From contig CAYURD010000018.1 in assembly GCA_964446865.1 (NCBI GenBank), forward strand, positions 1 through 50,432: a DNA stretch of 50,432 nucleotides. Reading direction: 5' to 3'. The DNA is from Glaciecola sp964446865 (GTDB taxonomy: Bacteria > Pseudomonadota > Gammaproteobacteria > Enterobacterales > Alteromonadaceae). Both the position numbers and the translations under genes were made by a program. A model generated the notes under the pieces. It saw nothing but the letters and a program-made list of their open reading frames with translations. It was not told the DNA's origin and ran no database searches. Positions 16,860 through 25,449 of the stretch are shown in pieces (position 1 is the stretch's first letter; every line of letters starts with the position of its first letter).

Positions 16860-18557
16860 ATGTCAGAATTTCGTCACTATTTTCCTTATTTACAAGAACA
16901 GACTGAGGTTTATTTAGATTCGGCCGCAACCAGTCAACGTTTGCAAGCTAGCTTAGATGCAATGCAGTCTTATTATGTTGAACAAAACGCAAATGTGCAT
17001 CGTGGACAATACCTTAGCGCGCAAGTGGCGACAAAAAACTACGAAGACGCAAGGCAAACAATCGCGGATTTTGTTGGCGCAGCATCCGCTGAAAATGTTG
17101 TCTTTACAAGCGGTGCAACTGAAGCTATCAACCTGGTTGCCTCTGGTTTGCAAAAAGAACATGTTAAAGGCGATACGCTATTAATTTGCGGCAGCGAACA
17201 TCACGCTAATTTATTACCTTGGCAACGCTTCGCTAAGCGTTTTAATTTACGCTTAAAAGTAATAACACTTGAGCCTAAGGGAGGCTTTTCTAACGATAGT
17301 GTAGTTAAAACCCTTGATGCGATTACGTCTGATGTTGCTGTGCTTGCCTTTGCCCATGTTTCTAATGTGCTAGGGAACATTTATCCGATAGAAGAGATTT
17401 GTAAAAAAGCGCAAAACTGCAATGCATTAACCATGATTGATGGTACGCAAGCTGCTGCGCATTTATCGATAAATCTGACTCATATTGGCTGTGATTTTTA
17501 CGCAATCAGTGGTCATAAAATGTATGCAGGGACAGGGATTGGTGCATTAGTCATAAACACAGAGTTTTTGGACAAACTCATGCCGACAAAGTGGGGAGGC
17601 GAAATGATCCGCAGCGTCAGTTGGGAGGATTGTACGCTACAATCTGGTCCATTAAAATTTGAAGCGGGCACACCCAACATTGCCGGCGCAATTGGCATGG
17701 CCGCCGCGGCTACATTTTTGCATCAGAATTTGGCAGAGATACAAAAACACGAACAGAGCGTTTATCACTATCTGTATCAGCAACTACAACGCTTCGTTAA
17801 TGCTGGTCAAATTGAACTTTATGGCAACTACTTGCCATCAATATCCATTGTACCAATCACGTTTACGGATATCCATCATGGCGATGCTGCTAGTTATTTA
17901 GCGTCAAAAAATATCGCGCTTAGAGCGGGCCATCATTGCGCAATGCCGCTCATGCAGGACTTAAAAATAACTGGCTGTTTACGTGTATCAATAGCTTGTT
18001 ACACGAGCGTAGATGACATAGATGCTTTTATAGCCGCTCTTGATGAGCTTTTTGCCGAAAATACATCTAAAGATATTGTTGATATTTCGGCTACTAGTTC
18101 TGCAGAAAGTTCTGGAGAAAGTTCTGGAGAAAGAACGGTTATAAATTTGGCTGATAACTCAGCCGAACTATCAGCATGTTCATACATAGAGATTCAACTT
18201 TCTCAAGCAAATGACTGGAATTCAAAACATCGCTTACTCTTGTTGCATAGCAAGCTTTTACCTGTGTTATCGAGCGATAAACGAAATGAACATAGCGAAA
18301 TATCAGGATGCGAATCAAGAGTGTGGATAGCCAAAACACAAGATGGCAAGCTGCGTGGTTTTTCTGATAGTAAAATAGTGCGAGGTATTATGACTATATT
18401 ACTCGAAAAACAAGCGACTTTAAGCGACAACATGGTAGGCCGGTTTGATTTTATAGAGTATCTGATTAATTTGGGCTTACATACTTTTTTCAGTGAAGGG
18501 CGTCGTGATGGTATTGCGCATATGATTCAAAGAATAAAGCATTTGCGTGTTAACTAA
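16860..18557 (+). CDS. csdA: CsdA-CsdE fusion: cysteine desulfurase with SufE-like domain
   Basis: 565 residues, about 160 longer than a normal SufS/CsdA. Residues 1-400 are a class V PLP-dependent cysteine desulfurase: the PLP lysine is Lys220 in ISGHKMYAGTG and the sulfur-carrying Cys360 lies in RAGHHCAMP. After a Ser/Glu-rich linker (about 402-435, with a threefold SSxE repeat) comes a SufE/CsdE domain whose acceptor Cys484 lies in SGCESRVWI, followed by FSDSKIVRGIMTIL. In separate proteins CsdE takes the persulfide from CsdA, so the fusion would pass sulfur within one chain for Fe-S cluster or tRNA thiolation. No suf or isc gene is nearby. The gene is convergent with the glycosyltransferase gene. 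Confidence 0.92.
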   Translation: MSEFRHYFPYLQEQTEVYLDSAATSQRLQASLDAMQSYYVEQNANVHRGQYLSAQVATKNYEDARQTIADFVGAASAENVVFTSGATEAINLVASGLQKEHVKGDTLLICGSEHHANLLPWQRFAKRFNLRLKVITLEPKGGFSNDSVVKTLDAITSDVAVLAFAHVSNVLGNIYPIEEICKKAQNCNALTMIDGTQAAAHLSINLTHIGCDFYAISGHKMYAGTGIGALVINTEFLDKLMPTKWGGEMIRSVSWEDCTLQSGPLKFEAGTPNIAGAIGMAAAATFLHQNLAEIQKHEQSVYHYLYQQLQRFVNAGQIELYGNYLPSISIVPITFTDIHHGDAASYLASKNIALRAGHHCAMPLMQDLKITGCLRVSIACYTSVDDIDAFIAALDELFAENTSKDIVDISATSSAESSGESSGERTVINLADNSAELSACSYIEIQLSQANDWNSKHRLLLLHSKLLPVLSSDKRNEHSEISGCESRVWIAKTQDGKLRGFSDSKIVRGIMTILLEKQATLSDNMVGRFDFIEYLINLGLHTFFSEGRRDGIAHMIQRIKHLRVN

Positions 18558-18573
18558 AGACGAACCATTCTCG

Positions 18574-19845
18574 TTATTTATTTTTGGCTTCAATCCATTG
18601 ACTCATATACTTGTTTGCTTGGTAATGGCGTTCATCTAAAATTTGTTGGAGTAGATTTTGCGCTCTGTTTTCTTCTACCTTGTCTCGTGCTTCTTGCATG
18701 GATTCTTGAAATTTTAGCGTGTTTTTATCGATATTATAGTCTGTTGATAATATTGTTTTTGCGTTTGTCACCGCTTCGTGCCAAACATCTTTTTCATCGT
18801 AATGCTGACAAGCTTTGTCAATAAACGCATCAACATCATCTACAATCGCGCCAGGCCACGCAAGGGCTGTTATGCCTTCACTGCCAATATTCGTAGTGAT
18901 ACTGGGTGTATCGCAAATCATGGCATCTAGTAATTTACCTTTTACCCCAGCCCCAAACGTGATGGGGGCAAGCATGACACGTGCATTAGAAATTACATCA
19001 AATTGATCAGGTGCAAAGCCATGAATTTGGAAGTGTAATTTTTTACTTGCTAAGGCGTGTACCTTTGAAGTGCTATAAGCACCATAAATATGGCATGTGA
19101 CCTCAGGATATTGAGGTTTTAGTCGTTTGAAAATAGCTGGCCAGCACTGTTCTCTTAACACTTTTAGTGCATGGTAATTAGGCGCATGGCGGTAATTACC
19201 CATAAATATAAAGTCGTTTTTACTTTCATACTTGCCGCCTGTTTTTAATGCAAGTGCTTTGTTGTCTAGAATAAAGGGTATATGCGTGATTTGTCTCTCG
19301 GGTATTGAAAATACATCTCTTAGTAATTGAAATTCATAACTAGACAACACAATCGTTAAGTCAGCTTGTAGAATACAGGCAATTTCTCGTCGGGTAATTT
19401 CATTGTTCAAAAGACCACGATATTGCGGTAAGGCAATATCATCACTTTGCATAAATTGGGCGAGGTTTTTTTGTTGAGTATTGAGGATGTGTCGAGCGTT
19501 TCTAAGGCAATGCAAATCTTCTGCATCAATCACTAGTGCCGTGCTAGGGCAGCTTTTTTTTACACGCCATGCAAATTGTTCAAAACTCAAAAAACGATCG
19601 AAAATCACAAGGTCAGGCTGTAATTTGCCAACTTGTTCATCAAAACTACTACAATTTAAACTGGCATTAAACGTATTAACACTTATGCTTTCTAAATCGT
19701 AGCTTTGCGTTGTGGTGTCGGCACCGCTGCAAAAACTGACTCGCCAATTGGCTGACAGACAAGCTTTAACATAGCTTAATATGTTTTGACCAGCAGCAGA
19801 TGAACGTGGCTCAGGCCACACAAATCCAACAAAAAGCACATGCAT
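18574..19845 (-). CDS. GT4-family glycosyltransferase
   Basis: 423 residues with the GT-B fold. The N-terminal half begins MHVLFVGFVWPEPRSSAAG, where the acceptor usually binds. The C-terminal half has FIFMGNYRHAPNYHALKVL, HIYGAYSTSKVHAL, FGAGVKGKLLDAMICDTP and TTNIGSEGI; the last two fit the nucleotide-sugar site of group 1 glycosyltransferases. There is no membrane segment. The tail after about 370 is helical and charged. No polysaccharide cluster surrounds it, so donor and acceptor are unknown. It is divergent from the next gene, 22 bases apart. Confidence 0.82.
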   Translation of the reverse strand: MHVLFVGFVWPEPRSSAAGQNILSYVKACLSANWRVSFCSGADTTTQSYDLESISVNTFNASLNCSSFDEQVGKLQPDLVIFDRFLSFEQFAWRVKKSCPSTALVIDAEDLHCLRNARHILNTQQKNLAQFMQSDDIALPQYRGLLNNEITRREIACILQADLTIVLSSYEFQLLRDVFSIPERQITHIPFILDNKALALKTGGKYESKNDFIFMGNYRHAPNYHALKVLREQCWPAIFKRLKPQYPEVTCHIYGAYSTSKVHALASKKLHFQIHGFAPDQFDVISNARVMLAPITFGAGVKGKLLDAMICDTPSITTNIGSEGITALAWPGAIVDDVDAFIDKACQHYDEKDVWHEAVTNAKTILSTDYNIDKNTLKFQESMQEARDKVEENRAQNLLQQILDERHYQANKYMSQWIEAKNK

Positions 19846-19867
19846 TAAATAAACTTCCTAACAATGT

Positions 19868-20989
19868 GTGGCAAAAATGGTATCTAAATCAAACAGTTCA
19901 ACGAGCCAACGAGATGACGACATGGCGAGTGTAACACAACATAAATTACGTCAACATCAGGCTGAACATATTATTTTAGGGGCAGGGCTTATTGGTGCTT
20001 ATTTAGGCGCATGTTTTGCCTATGCGAAACAACCGGTAACGCTGTTATGTCGCAGCGCGGTTTTTGAAAAGCTAAAAAAACATTACAGTATCAGTGATTT
20101 TGAAGGAAACGAGTTTGATGTAAACAAACAAGCGCAGCTGCGTAATATTGACGAGGGAATCGATATTGATCGAAAGGCCGATTTTTTATGGTTAACTGTA
20201 AAGTGCTATTCACTTGAGGATGCGATTGATGACATTCGAAAATGTATAGATGAAAACACCGTCATTTTGTGCTGTCAAAATGGCGTAGCCAATCACTTGG
20301 TCATTAAACACGCATTTCCACATAATCCAGTTATTCGCGTGATGGTACCTTTCAATGTTGTGACAGATAATCCAGCAGGCCATTTCCACCGTGGTTCGCA
20401 AGGCTCACTGTCAATTGAGTCACAGCCATACGTTGCCGATTCTGTTAGGTGGTTATCTAGACAAATTCATTCAAAGCACTTACCCGTTGACATTAGTTTT
20501 GATATGACAGCCTTACAATGGGCAAAATTGCAGTTAAATTTGGGTAATGCGGTTAATGCGCTCGCCAATATTCCAGTGAAAGAAATGTTAGAGATTGCGC
20601 AGTATCGACTATTTATGGCGCAACTAATGAGAGAACTCTTATCAATAACGCGAAAAAAACAAATAAAACTACCGAAAATTGCAAATGTGCCGAATAAGTG
20701 GATACCTGTTGTTTTATCGTTGCCTAATGCATTGTTTAGATTAGTGGCGCAAAAGATGTTGGCCATAGACCCAAAAGTACGAACAAGCATGTATTGGGAC
20801 ATTCATCATGGTAAAAAAACAGAAATAGATTATTTGAATGCCAAGATTGTGAGCATAGGCGCTCAGTTGGGCATTAAAACACCTTTTAATCAATTTGTTG
20901 TAGATAATATAAAGCTCGCAGAAAAGGGACAGGCGATCACGCCAGATGAATTTCTTGACGCTGTTACAACAATGAATAAACAAAGGTGA
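19868..20989 (+). CDS. ketopantoate reductase-like (2-dehydropantoate 2-reductase)
   Basis: 373 residues, longer than PanE (about 300). The NAD(P)-binding motif GAGLIGAYLGA starts near residue 38, and the C-terminal half has the ApbA/PanE helical domain (LQLNLGNAVNALANIPVKE, then HHGKKTEIDYLNAKIV). Family members reduce 2-dehydropantoate in pantothenate synthesis. Several paralogues have other 2-oxo substrates, so I leave out the symbol. No panB or panC is near. The start is doubtful: GTG at 19868, ATG at 19877 or ATG at 19922 are all in frame and none has a clear ribosome-binding site; the last would leave a normal short N-terminus. Confidence 0.8.
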   Translation: MAKMVSKSNSSTSQRDDDMASVTQHKLRQHQAEHIILGAGLIGAYLGACFAYAKQPVTLLCRSAVFEKLKKHYSISDFEGNEFDVNKQAQLRNIDEGIDIDRKADFLWLTVKCYSLEDAIDDIRKCIDENTVILCCQNGVANHLVIKHAFPHNPVIRVMVPFNVVTDNPAGHFHRGSQGSLSIESQPYVADSVRWLSRQIHSKHLPVDISFDMTALQWAKLQLNLGNAVNALANIPVKEMLEIAQYRLFMAQLMRELLSITRKKQIKLPKIANVPNKWIPVVLSLPNALFRLVAQKMLAIDPKVRTSMYWDIHHGKKTEIDYLNAKIVSIGAQLGIKTPFNQFVVDNIKLAEKGQAITPDEFLDAVTTMNKQR

Positions 20990-21065
20990 CGAGACTTGTG
21001 ACATTGACAAAGATTAAGTGCTACTCAGCAACGAGCTGTAAATAAAGTGGAGCAGTAAAACCTAT

Positions 21066-21911
21066 ATGAACGCGATTGAATATGCACAACGTGCCAATGA
21101 ATTATATGCCGTCCCTAATACGGCGAATGAATTGCGAATTTTATTTGACAGTGATGAGTCAACAATGAAGGACATTGCTCGGGTTGTTAGCGGGGATCCT
21201 GGTCTTGCCGTGCACCTTTTAAAGTACGCTAACAGTGCTGTTTTTAGATTTGAGCGCAAGATAGAATCGTTGGAAAAAGCTATTCAAGTGATTGGTGTCA
21301 AAGCGGTATACGAGTTCGCACTGGTTTTTGGTGTTGCTAATATGATCACCAAAGAGCACGAAAAATATATTGATGTTAATAACTTCTGGAAACAAAGTAT
21401 TTTATGCGGTCTTTTTGCTACTCACTTCGCCAAAAAAGTAAAGGAAAAAGATGTGGGTAGACTCTACACGAGTGGTCTTTTACACAACGTAGGTGAACTC
21501 GCCGTGCTCAGAGTCACGCCTTCTGTAGTGAGGCAGTGTTATAATTTAAGTCCACACGATTTTCCAAAATATACGCAAGAAGAAATTCTTGGCTTTTCGT
21601 TTGCTGAAGTGTCTGCATCATTGTTACAACAGTGGTTAATTCCTGACTCATTGGTGTCAACAGTCGCCATGCAACATCATGATGAAGCACCTGCGGTAAC
21701 CGTTGAGTCGCAAATTATGCAACTTGCCTATGCACTTTCAGTGACTGTGACTTACCCGACACTATATACAATCGAGCAGCATCTCCCACCATTTTTGTAT
21801 GAATGCTTAAATATTGACTTAGAATTTGTTGAAGAGGCTGAAGAGGCCTGTCAAAAGCCATATGAAGACCTCGCCGCATTGTTTAAAGTTAATTCGTCTC
21901 AAAGTGCATAG
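21066..21911 (+). CDS. HDOD domain protein
   Basis: 281 residues made almost wholly of one HDOD domain. HDOD proteins are non-catalytic relatives of HD phosphohydrolases and act in signalling, often linked to c-di-GMP, motility or stress. Characteristic blocks are VVSGDPGLAVHLLKYANSA, IQVIGVKAVYEFAL and SGLLHNVGELAVLR. In the last, the usual His-Asp of HD enzymes is His-Asn, which supports loss of catalysis. No output or receiver domain is attached. It is convergent with the thioesterase gene. Confidence 0.88.
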   Translation: MNAIEYAQRANELYAVPNTANELRILFDSDESTMKDIARVVSGDPGLAVHLLKYANSAVFRFERKIESLEKAIQVIGVKAVYEFALVFGVANMITKEHEKYIDVNNFWKQSILCGLFATHFAKKVKEKDVGRLYTSGLLHNVGELAVLRVTPSVVRQCYNLSPHDFPKYTQEEILGFSFAEVSASLLQQWLIPDSLVSTVAMQHHDEAPAVTVESQIMQLAYALSVTVTYPTLYTIEQHLPPFLYECLNIDLEFVEEAEEACQKPYEDLAALFKVNSSQSA

Positions 21912-21943
21912 CGAACAAGACAAGCAATGCGAATCAAAAACGT

Positions 21944-21965
21944 AAAAAAATGCTCATTAGCATTT
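21944..21965 (-). terminator. AT-rich terminator after thioesterase gene
   Basis: Read on the minus strand, AAATGCT, loop AATG, AGCATTT and then TTTT. It lies 10 bases beyond the stop of the minus-strand thioesterase gene and opposes the HDOD gene. Shape and position fit an intrinsic terminator, although the stem is short and AT-rich. Confidence 0.6.
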
Positions 21966-21975
21966 AAACACTACG

Positions 21976-22830
21976 CTAATCAAATATTGCAATAGTTTGT
22001 CTGCTTAGGGCTATCACCTCGCCATCTGCATCCCATATTGTGGCTTCAGTATGACCATAACCATCACCTGCTTGACGCGTACTTGCTTTATATGCAAGCC
22101 AATCGTGTGGCTTTATAGGTCGATGCGGGTGCAAAAATTCAAGATTCCAACAAACGGTACTTGCTGGTGCAGGCCATTTCAACATTTGTAATAGGGTGGG
22201 TGGCCATGCGTCTATAATACTGACAATGTGCGCATCGCTAAACTGTTTAGGTGGTTTTTTATAACGCATAAAGCCATGATAGTGGCTTGTCGCTTTTCCG
22301 CTAAATGGAATGCTGCCATCAACAATTGCTAAATCGAAGTGTCTAAGAAACTTCGGCACAATTTTAGGTATTTGAGGTATAAAGTTAGCTTTAGCAGGCG
22401 CAGCTAGTAAATGTTTTTCTTCATTTTGTACGTTTATTTTGGATGCTCTAGCTTGGCCAAAACAAAATTGGCAAACAACGCATATTTTATCTTCTTGAAA
22501 AATGCGGGATTGCACTTGCACCACGTTTTTACCAGCACGAATAATTTCTATGTTTACTTCAAACGCCACTTCACTTAATAAAGGCCCAACAAAATTGGTT
22601 GTCATAGAGCGCAACACCCTATCACTATCAACGTATGACTTTGCTGCACTGTAAGAGATACCTGCAGAAATCCCGCCATACACTGTGCGACCTTGTGACC
22701 ATTCTTTCGGGATGGTAAACACTAGTACATCTTGGTTATCTTGATTCTCTTCGCTAGCCTGCTCTTGCGCATTTTTTGTATATTTTTCGTGATGAAGAGA
22801 TGCTAGGTCCAGAAAATGGTCTATGTTCAT
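21976..22830 (-). CDS. acyl-CoA thioesterase-like double hot-dog protein
   Basis: 284 residues. The pattern is that of the thioesterase superfamily with two hot-dog folds (TesB-like): W-S-Q-G-R-T-V-Y-G-G with I-S-A-G in the first domain (about 44-60), followed by strands with VQVQSRIFQEDKICVVCQFCFGQ, and a second domain with PHDWLAYKASTRQAGDGYGHTEATIWDADGE. The final DADGEVIALSRQT is typical. Such proteins hydrolyse acyl-CoA to free acid and CoA in the cytosol. The substrate is unknown. It lies upstream of the AlkB gene on the map but is a separate unit (215 bases between them). Confidence 0.8.
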   Translation of the reverse strand: MNIDHFLDLASLHHEKYTKNAQEQASEENQDNQDVLVFTIPKEWSQGRTVYGGISAGISYSAAKSYVDSDRVLRSMTTNFVGPLLSEVAFEVNIEIIRAGKNVVQVQSRIFQEDKICVVCQFCFGQARASKINVQNEEKHLLAAPAKANFIPQIPKIVPKFLRHFDLAIVDGSIPFSGKATSHYHGFMRYKKPPKQFSDAHIVSIIDAWPPTLLQMLKWPAPASTVCWNLEFLHPHRPIKPHDWLAYKASTRQAGDGYGHTEATIWDADGEVIALSRQTIAIFD

Positions 22831-23045
22831 GAATAAACTACCTACAAATAGTAATTAGCCAGATGGCGCAAATTTCTTTGAACCTTTAACACCAAGCGTC
22901 AATCGCGTAGTATCATCTGGTCGGATTAGTTCAATTGTCGAACATAAGTGCCAGTTAATCAAGTTGTCGCGCGATTATTTAGGTTCTTGCATCTCAGATA
23001 CAAGATCCCAAAGCGATGTTCAAAGAGCATGTTTACCATGCTAGG

Positions 23046-24206
23046 TCATGAGAGTAGGGCTTGCCATTTTTGTAATTTTTGTTTGTCGTGTGCCTGTTGC
23101 TGAAGAATATCTAACTCTCGTTGATTCGCAAAATGCGCGTCCCAATGCGCTAACTTGGGTTTCATTAATGCAAACCAAAGTGGAGGAATGAGCGCGATGA
23201 CAATGGTCGAAATGTATCCGCTTATCATCAATGGTGCTTCTGGCATAGGCTGCAGCCTTTCAAAAGGCACTGCACCTTGTGCATGATGGTGAGAATGTCG
23301 AGGTAAGTTGAACATAGCCCAATTGCTAATTTTGTGATTTGAGTTCCAAGAATGTTTGGGTTTTACCGGCTGTTTTGGGCACCGCACTAAGCCATAGTGT
23401 TCCATATAATTCACGATTTCTAATATTATTTTTGCGGTGAGGCCAATTGCGCTTAAAAATAATACACCTTGCCAACCGCTAATAAAACCAACAATTGTTA
23501 GATATGTTGCGGTCATCAAACACCCTCTAATGAAGATGTTATGGTAGCTAAAAATATGTTGCTGCTTACGTTCTAAGCGTTTCTTTTCAATTCGCCAAGC
23601 AGATTTATTGGTCCCCACTATAGCCTTCACGATATGCACATATACGTTGCGCCCGCGCGGAGCAGTCACTGAATCATCTAGCGTCGCCACTTTTGCATGG
23701 TGATGGTAAACATGCTCGATTGAAAAGTTAGCATCAAAACTTAAACTCATTAACCATCTTCCTAGTGCCACATCGTGCTTTTTGCCAATACGATGCACAA
23801 GTTCATGACCGACAACCGTCGAAATTCCACTGAGCATAAAACCGGCAAAAACAACCGCTACTATTAGTTCAAATACGCTTGTATTTGCTTTAGCATCTAG
23901 CAAATTATACGGCACTATATCTGATATAAATTGCATTACCAGCCACTGATTAGGGCTAACAAGCCATAAACATATAGAGATAATTAATAGGCTCATAGGC
24001 AATGAACCATAAAGCATAATATTGATAAACGTTTTGTTATCTAATGTTGGTGTGCTCAAGTCGGTGCCTAATAACGCATCGCCAGTGACATAAATACCGA
24101 TAAAAAGTGCAAAGCCAATCAATATATAAAAATCAGCTGCCAACAAAAATATGCATGCTACTAATACAATTACGTAGTAATGAAAAAATTTAAGATAATG
24201 CCACAT
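23046..24206 (-). CDS. alkB: AlkB-type membrane di-iron hydroxylase
   Basis: 386 residues with six or so membrane segments and the His clusters of integral-membrane di-iron oxygenases: HELVH (134-138), EHVYHHH (164-170) and RHSHHH (303-308). The AlkB signature NYMEHYG (266-272) is also present. Alkane 1-monooxygenase adds oxygen to terminal methyl groups of alkanes using electrons from rubredoxin. Some positions differ from classical AlkB (LPRHSHHHAQ where LQRHSDHHA is usual), so the substrate may differ. No rubredoxin or rubredoxin reductase gene is in the window. A divergent AraC regulator lies 163 bases away and is the likely controller. Confidence 0.82.
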   Translation of the reverse strand: MWHYLKFFHYYVIVLVACIFLLAADFYILIGFALFIGIYVTGDALLGTDLSTPTLDNKTFINIMLYGSLPMSLLIISICLWLVSPNQWLVMQFISDIVPYNLLDAKANTSVFELIVAVVFAGFMLSGISTVVGHELVHRIGKKHDVALGRWLMSLSFDANFSIEHVYHHHAKVATLDDSVTAPRGRNVYVHIVKAIVGTNKSAWRIEKKRLERKQQHIFSYHNIFIRGCLMTATYLTIVGFISGWQGVLFLSAIGLTAKIILEIVNYMEHYGLVRCPKQPVKPKHSWNSNHKISNWAMFNLPRHSHHHAQGAVPFERLQPMPEAPLMISGYISTIVIALIPPLWFALMKPKLAHWDAHFANQRELDILQQQAHDKQKLQKWQALLS

Positions 24207-24300
24207 ATGTTACTTCCTATTTGTTTACTTAACGCTTTTCTTAGGAATAAGTGTGATAAATCTTGTGTGTGAGCGTGAGGGTAATTTCTGTCAGATGGGA

Positions 24301-24320
24301 GTCATTTATTGCCAAATGAC
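24301..24320. promoter_or_regulatory. inverted repeat between alkB and araC-type gene
   Basis: GTCATTT (24301-24307) and AAATGAC (24314-24320) are perfect reverse complements around ATTGCC. It is the clearest symmetric site in the 163-base divergent spacer and a candidate operator for the adjacent regulator. Binding is inference. Confidence 0.4.
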
Positions 24321-24369
24321 AAATATTGACGTACTTTATTGACATTATTCGATTTCGGCGAGGATAAAA

Positions 24370-25377
24370 GTGAAATATTTGCCCGTGTATTACTTAGGTC
24401 ACTTAATTGATGTCTTAAGTGAACATTCTTTTCCGATTGAAGCTTGGTTGCAACAACATCAATTGTCGACTGAGACCGTTTATTCTGTTGAGACTAAAAT
24501 AGCGCCTGAGCAGTTTGACGAATTAATTCAACAAGCTCTATCGCAGGGAAACATGCATCATATCGGCTTGACGATTGGTCGAAAGTTGCAAATTGCACAT
24601 CATGGAACGTTTGGCCTTGCGTTACTAAATTGCGAAACCATTGAGCAAATGATCAAATTTGTGCAGCAATATTTGGTCATTCGTATTCCATTTATCGAAA
24701 TTAATATTGTGCATAAGCATGATCAAGTATTGGTATTGGCTAAAGATACCCACTGGCAAGGTGACTTGCATCGCTTTGTGATAGAAGCGGTGTCGGGCGC
24801 TATGTTTAATATCTTCATGGCACTGCAACAGAAAGTCCCGACACTGTCTATAGACTGTTTGTTTTTTGACTACCCTAAACCGCAGTATATTGAGAAATAT
24901 AATATGTTTAGCCCAACTGTTCTGGAGTTTGACCGAGCATATTGTGGCGTCGCTATTAATGAAAAATTATTGAATCAAAAGATCCCTAATGTTGACAAAC
25001 TTGGCTTTATTCAAGCACAGCAAGCGTGTGAACAAGAACTGCAAAAATGGCTGCAATTCGCGAGTGTTAGCGGCAAAGTTCAACAATGTTTGATGCAAAA
25101 ACAGTTTCTTAGAGCCAGCTTAGAAAGCGTGGCTCAACAACTAAATATAAGTACTCGAACGCTTCATAGACAATTGAAACAGGAAGGTAATAGTTTTAAA
25201 AAAATCCAAGAGCGACATCAAGCGTCAATTGCTCGAGAATGTTTGCTTGTATACGGGTACTCAGTGTCGCAAACTGCCGCTAATTTAGGCTTTGATGATG
25301 TGGCTAATTTTAGACGGGCTTTTAAGCGATGGTATTCATGCACACCTTCTGATTTTTTAGATAAAAACAAAGCCTAA
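24370..25377 (+). CDS. AraC-family transcriptional regulator
   Basis: 335 residues. The N-terminal 200 residues form the ligand-sensing domain of the type found in AlkR/OruR-like regulators (GLTIGRKLQIAHHGTFGLALLNC). The C-terminal 100 residues carry the double helix-turn-helix: LRASLESVAQQLNISTRTLHRQL, then GYSVSQTAANLGFDDVANFRRAFKRWYSCTPSDF. The start is GTG at 24370, with AGGA six bases upstream. It is divergent from the alkB gene; by analogy with AlkR/AlkM of Acinetobacter it probably activates alkB in response to the substrate. The hydrolase gene follows 72 bases downstream. Confidence 0.9.
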   Translation: MKYLPVYYLGHLIDVLSEHSFPIEAWLQQHQLSTETVYSVETKIAPEQFDELIQQALSQGNMHHIGLTIGRKLQIAHHGTFGLALLNCETIEQMIKFVQQYLVIRIPFIEINIVHKHDQVLVLAKDTHWQGDLHRFVIEAVSGAMFNIFMALQQKVPTLSIDCLFFDYPKPQYIEKYNMFSPTVLEFDRAYCGVAINEKLLNQKIPNVDKLGFIQAQQACEQELQKWLQFASVSGKVQQCLMQKQFLRASLESVAQQLNISTRTLHRQLKQEGNSFKKIQERHQASIARECLLVYGYSVSQTAANLGFDDVANFRRAFKRWYSCTPSDFLDKNKA

Positions 25378-25449
25378 AGATGTTTTATGAGCGTAATATA
25401 CAATTACCAAACAAAAAAATGACCATACAAAAAAATTACTAAGCAAAAA

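Noticed and set aside
16603..16929. Minus-strand frame of 108 codons in the csdA upstream region
   Set aside because: It overlaps the beginning of csdA-csdE and the start of the CbiM-like gene, has no ribosome-binding site and resembles no family.
22985..23040. Small palindromes (AGCATG/CATGCT) after the alkB gene as a terminator
   Set aside because: The stem is six pairs with only a short T stretch on the minus strand; too weak to list.
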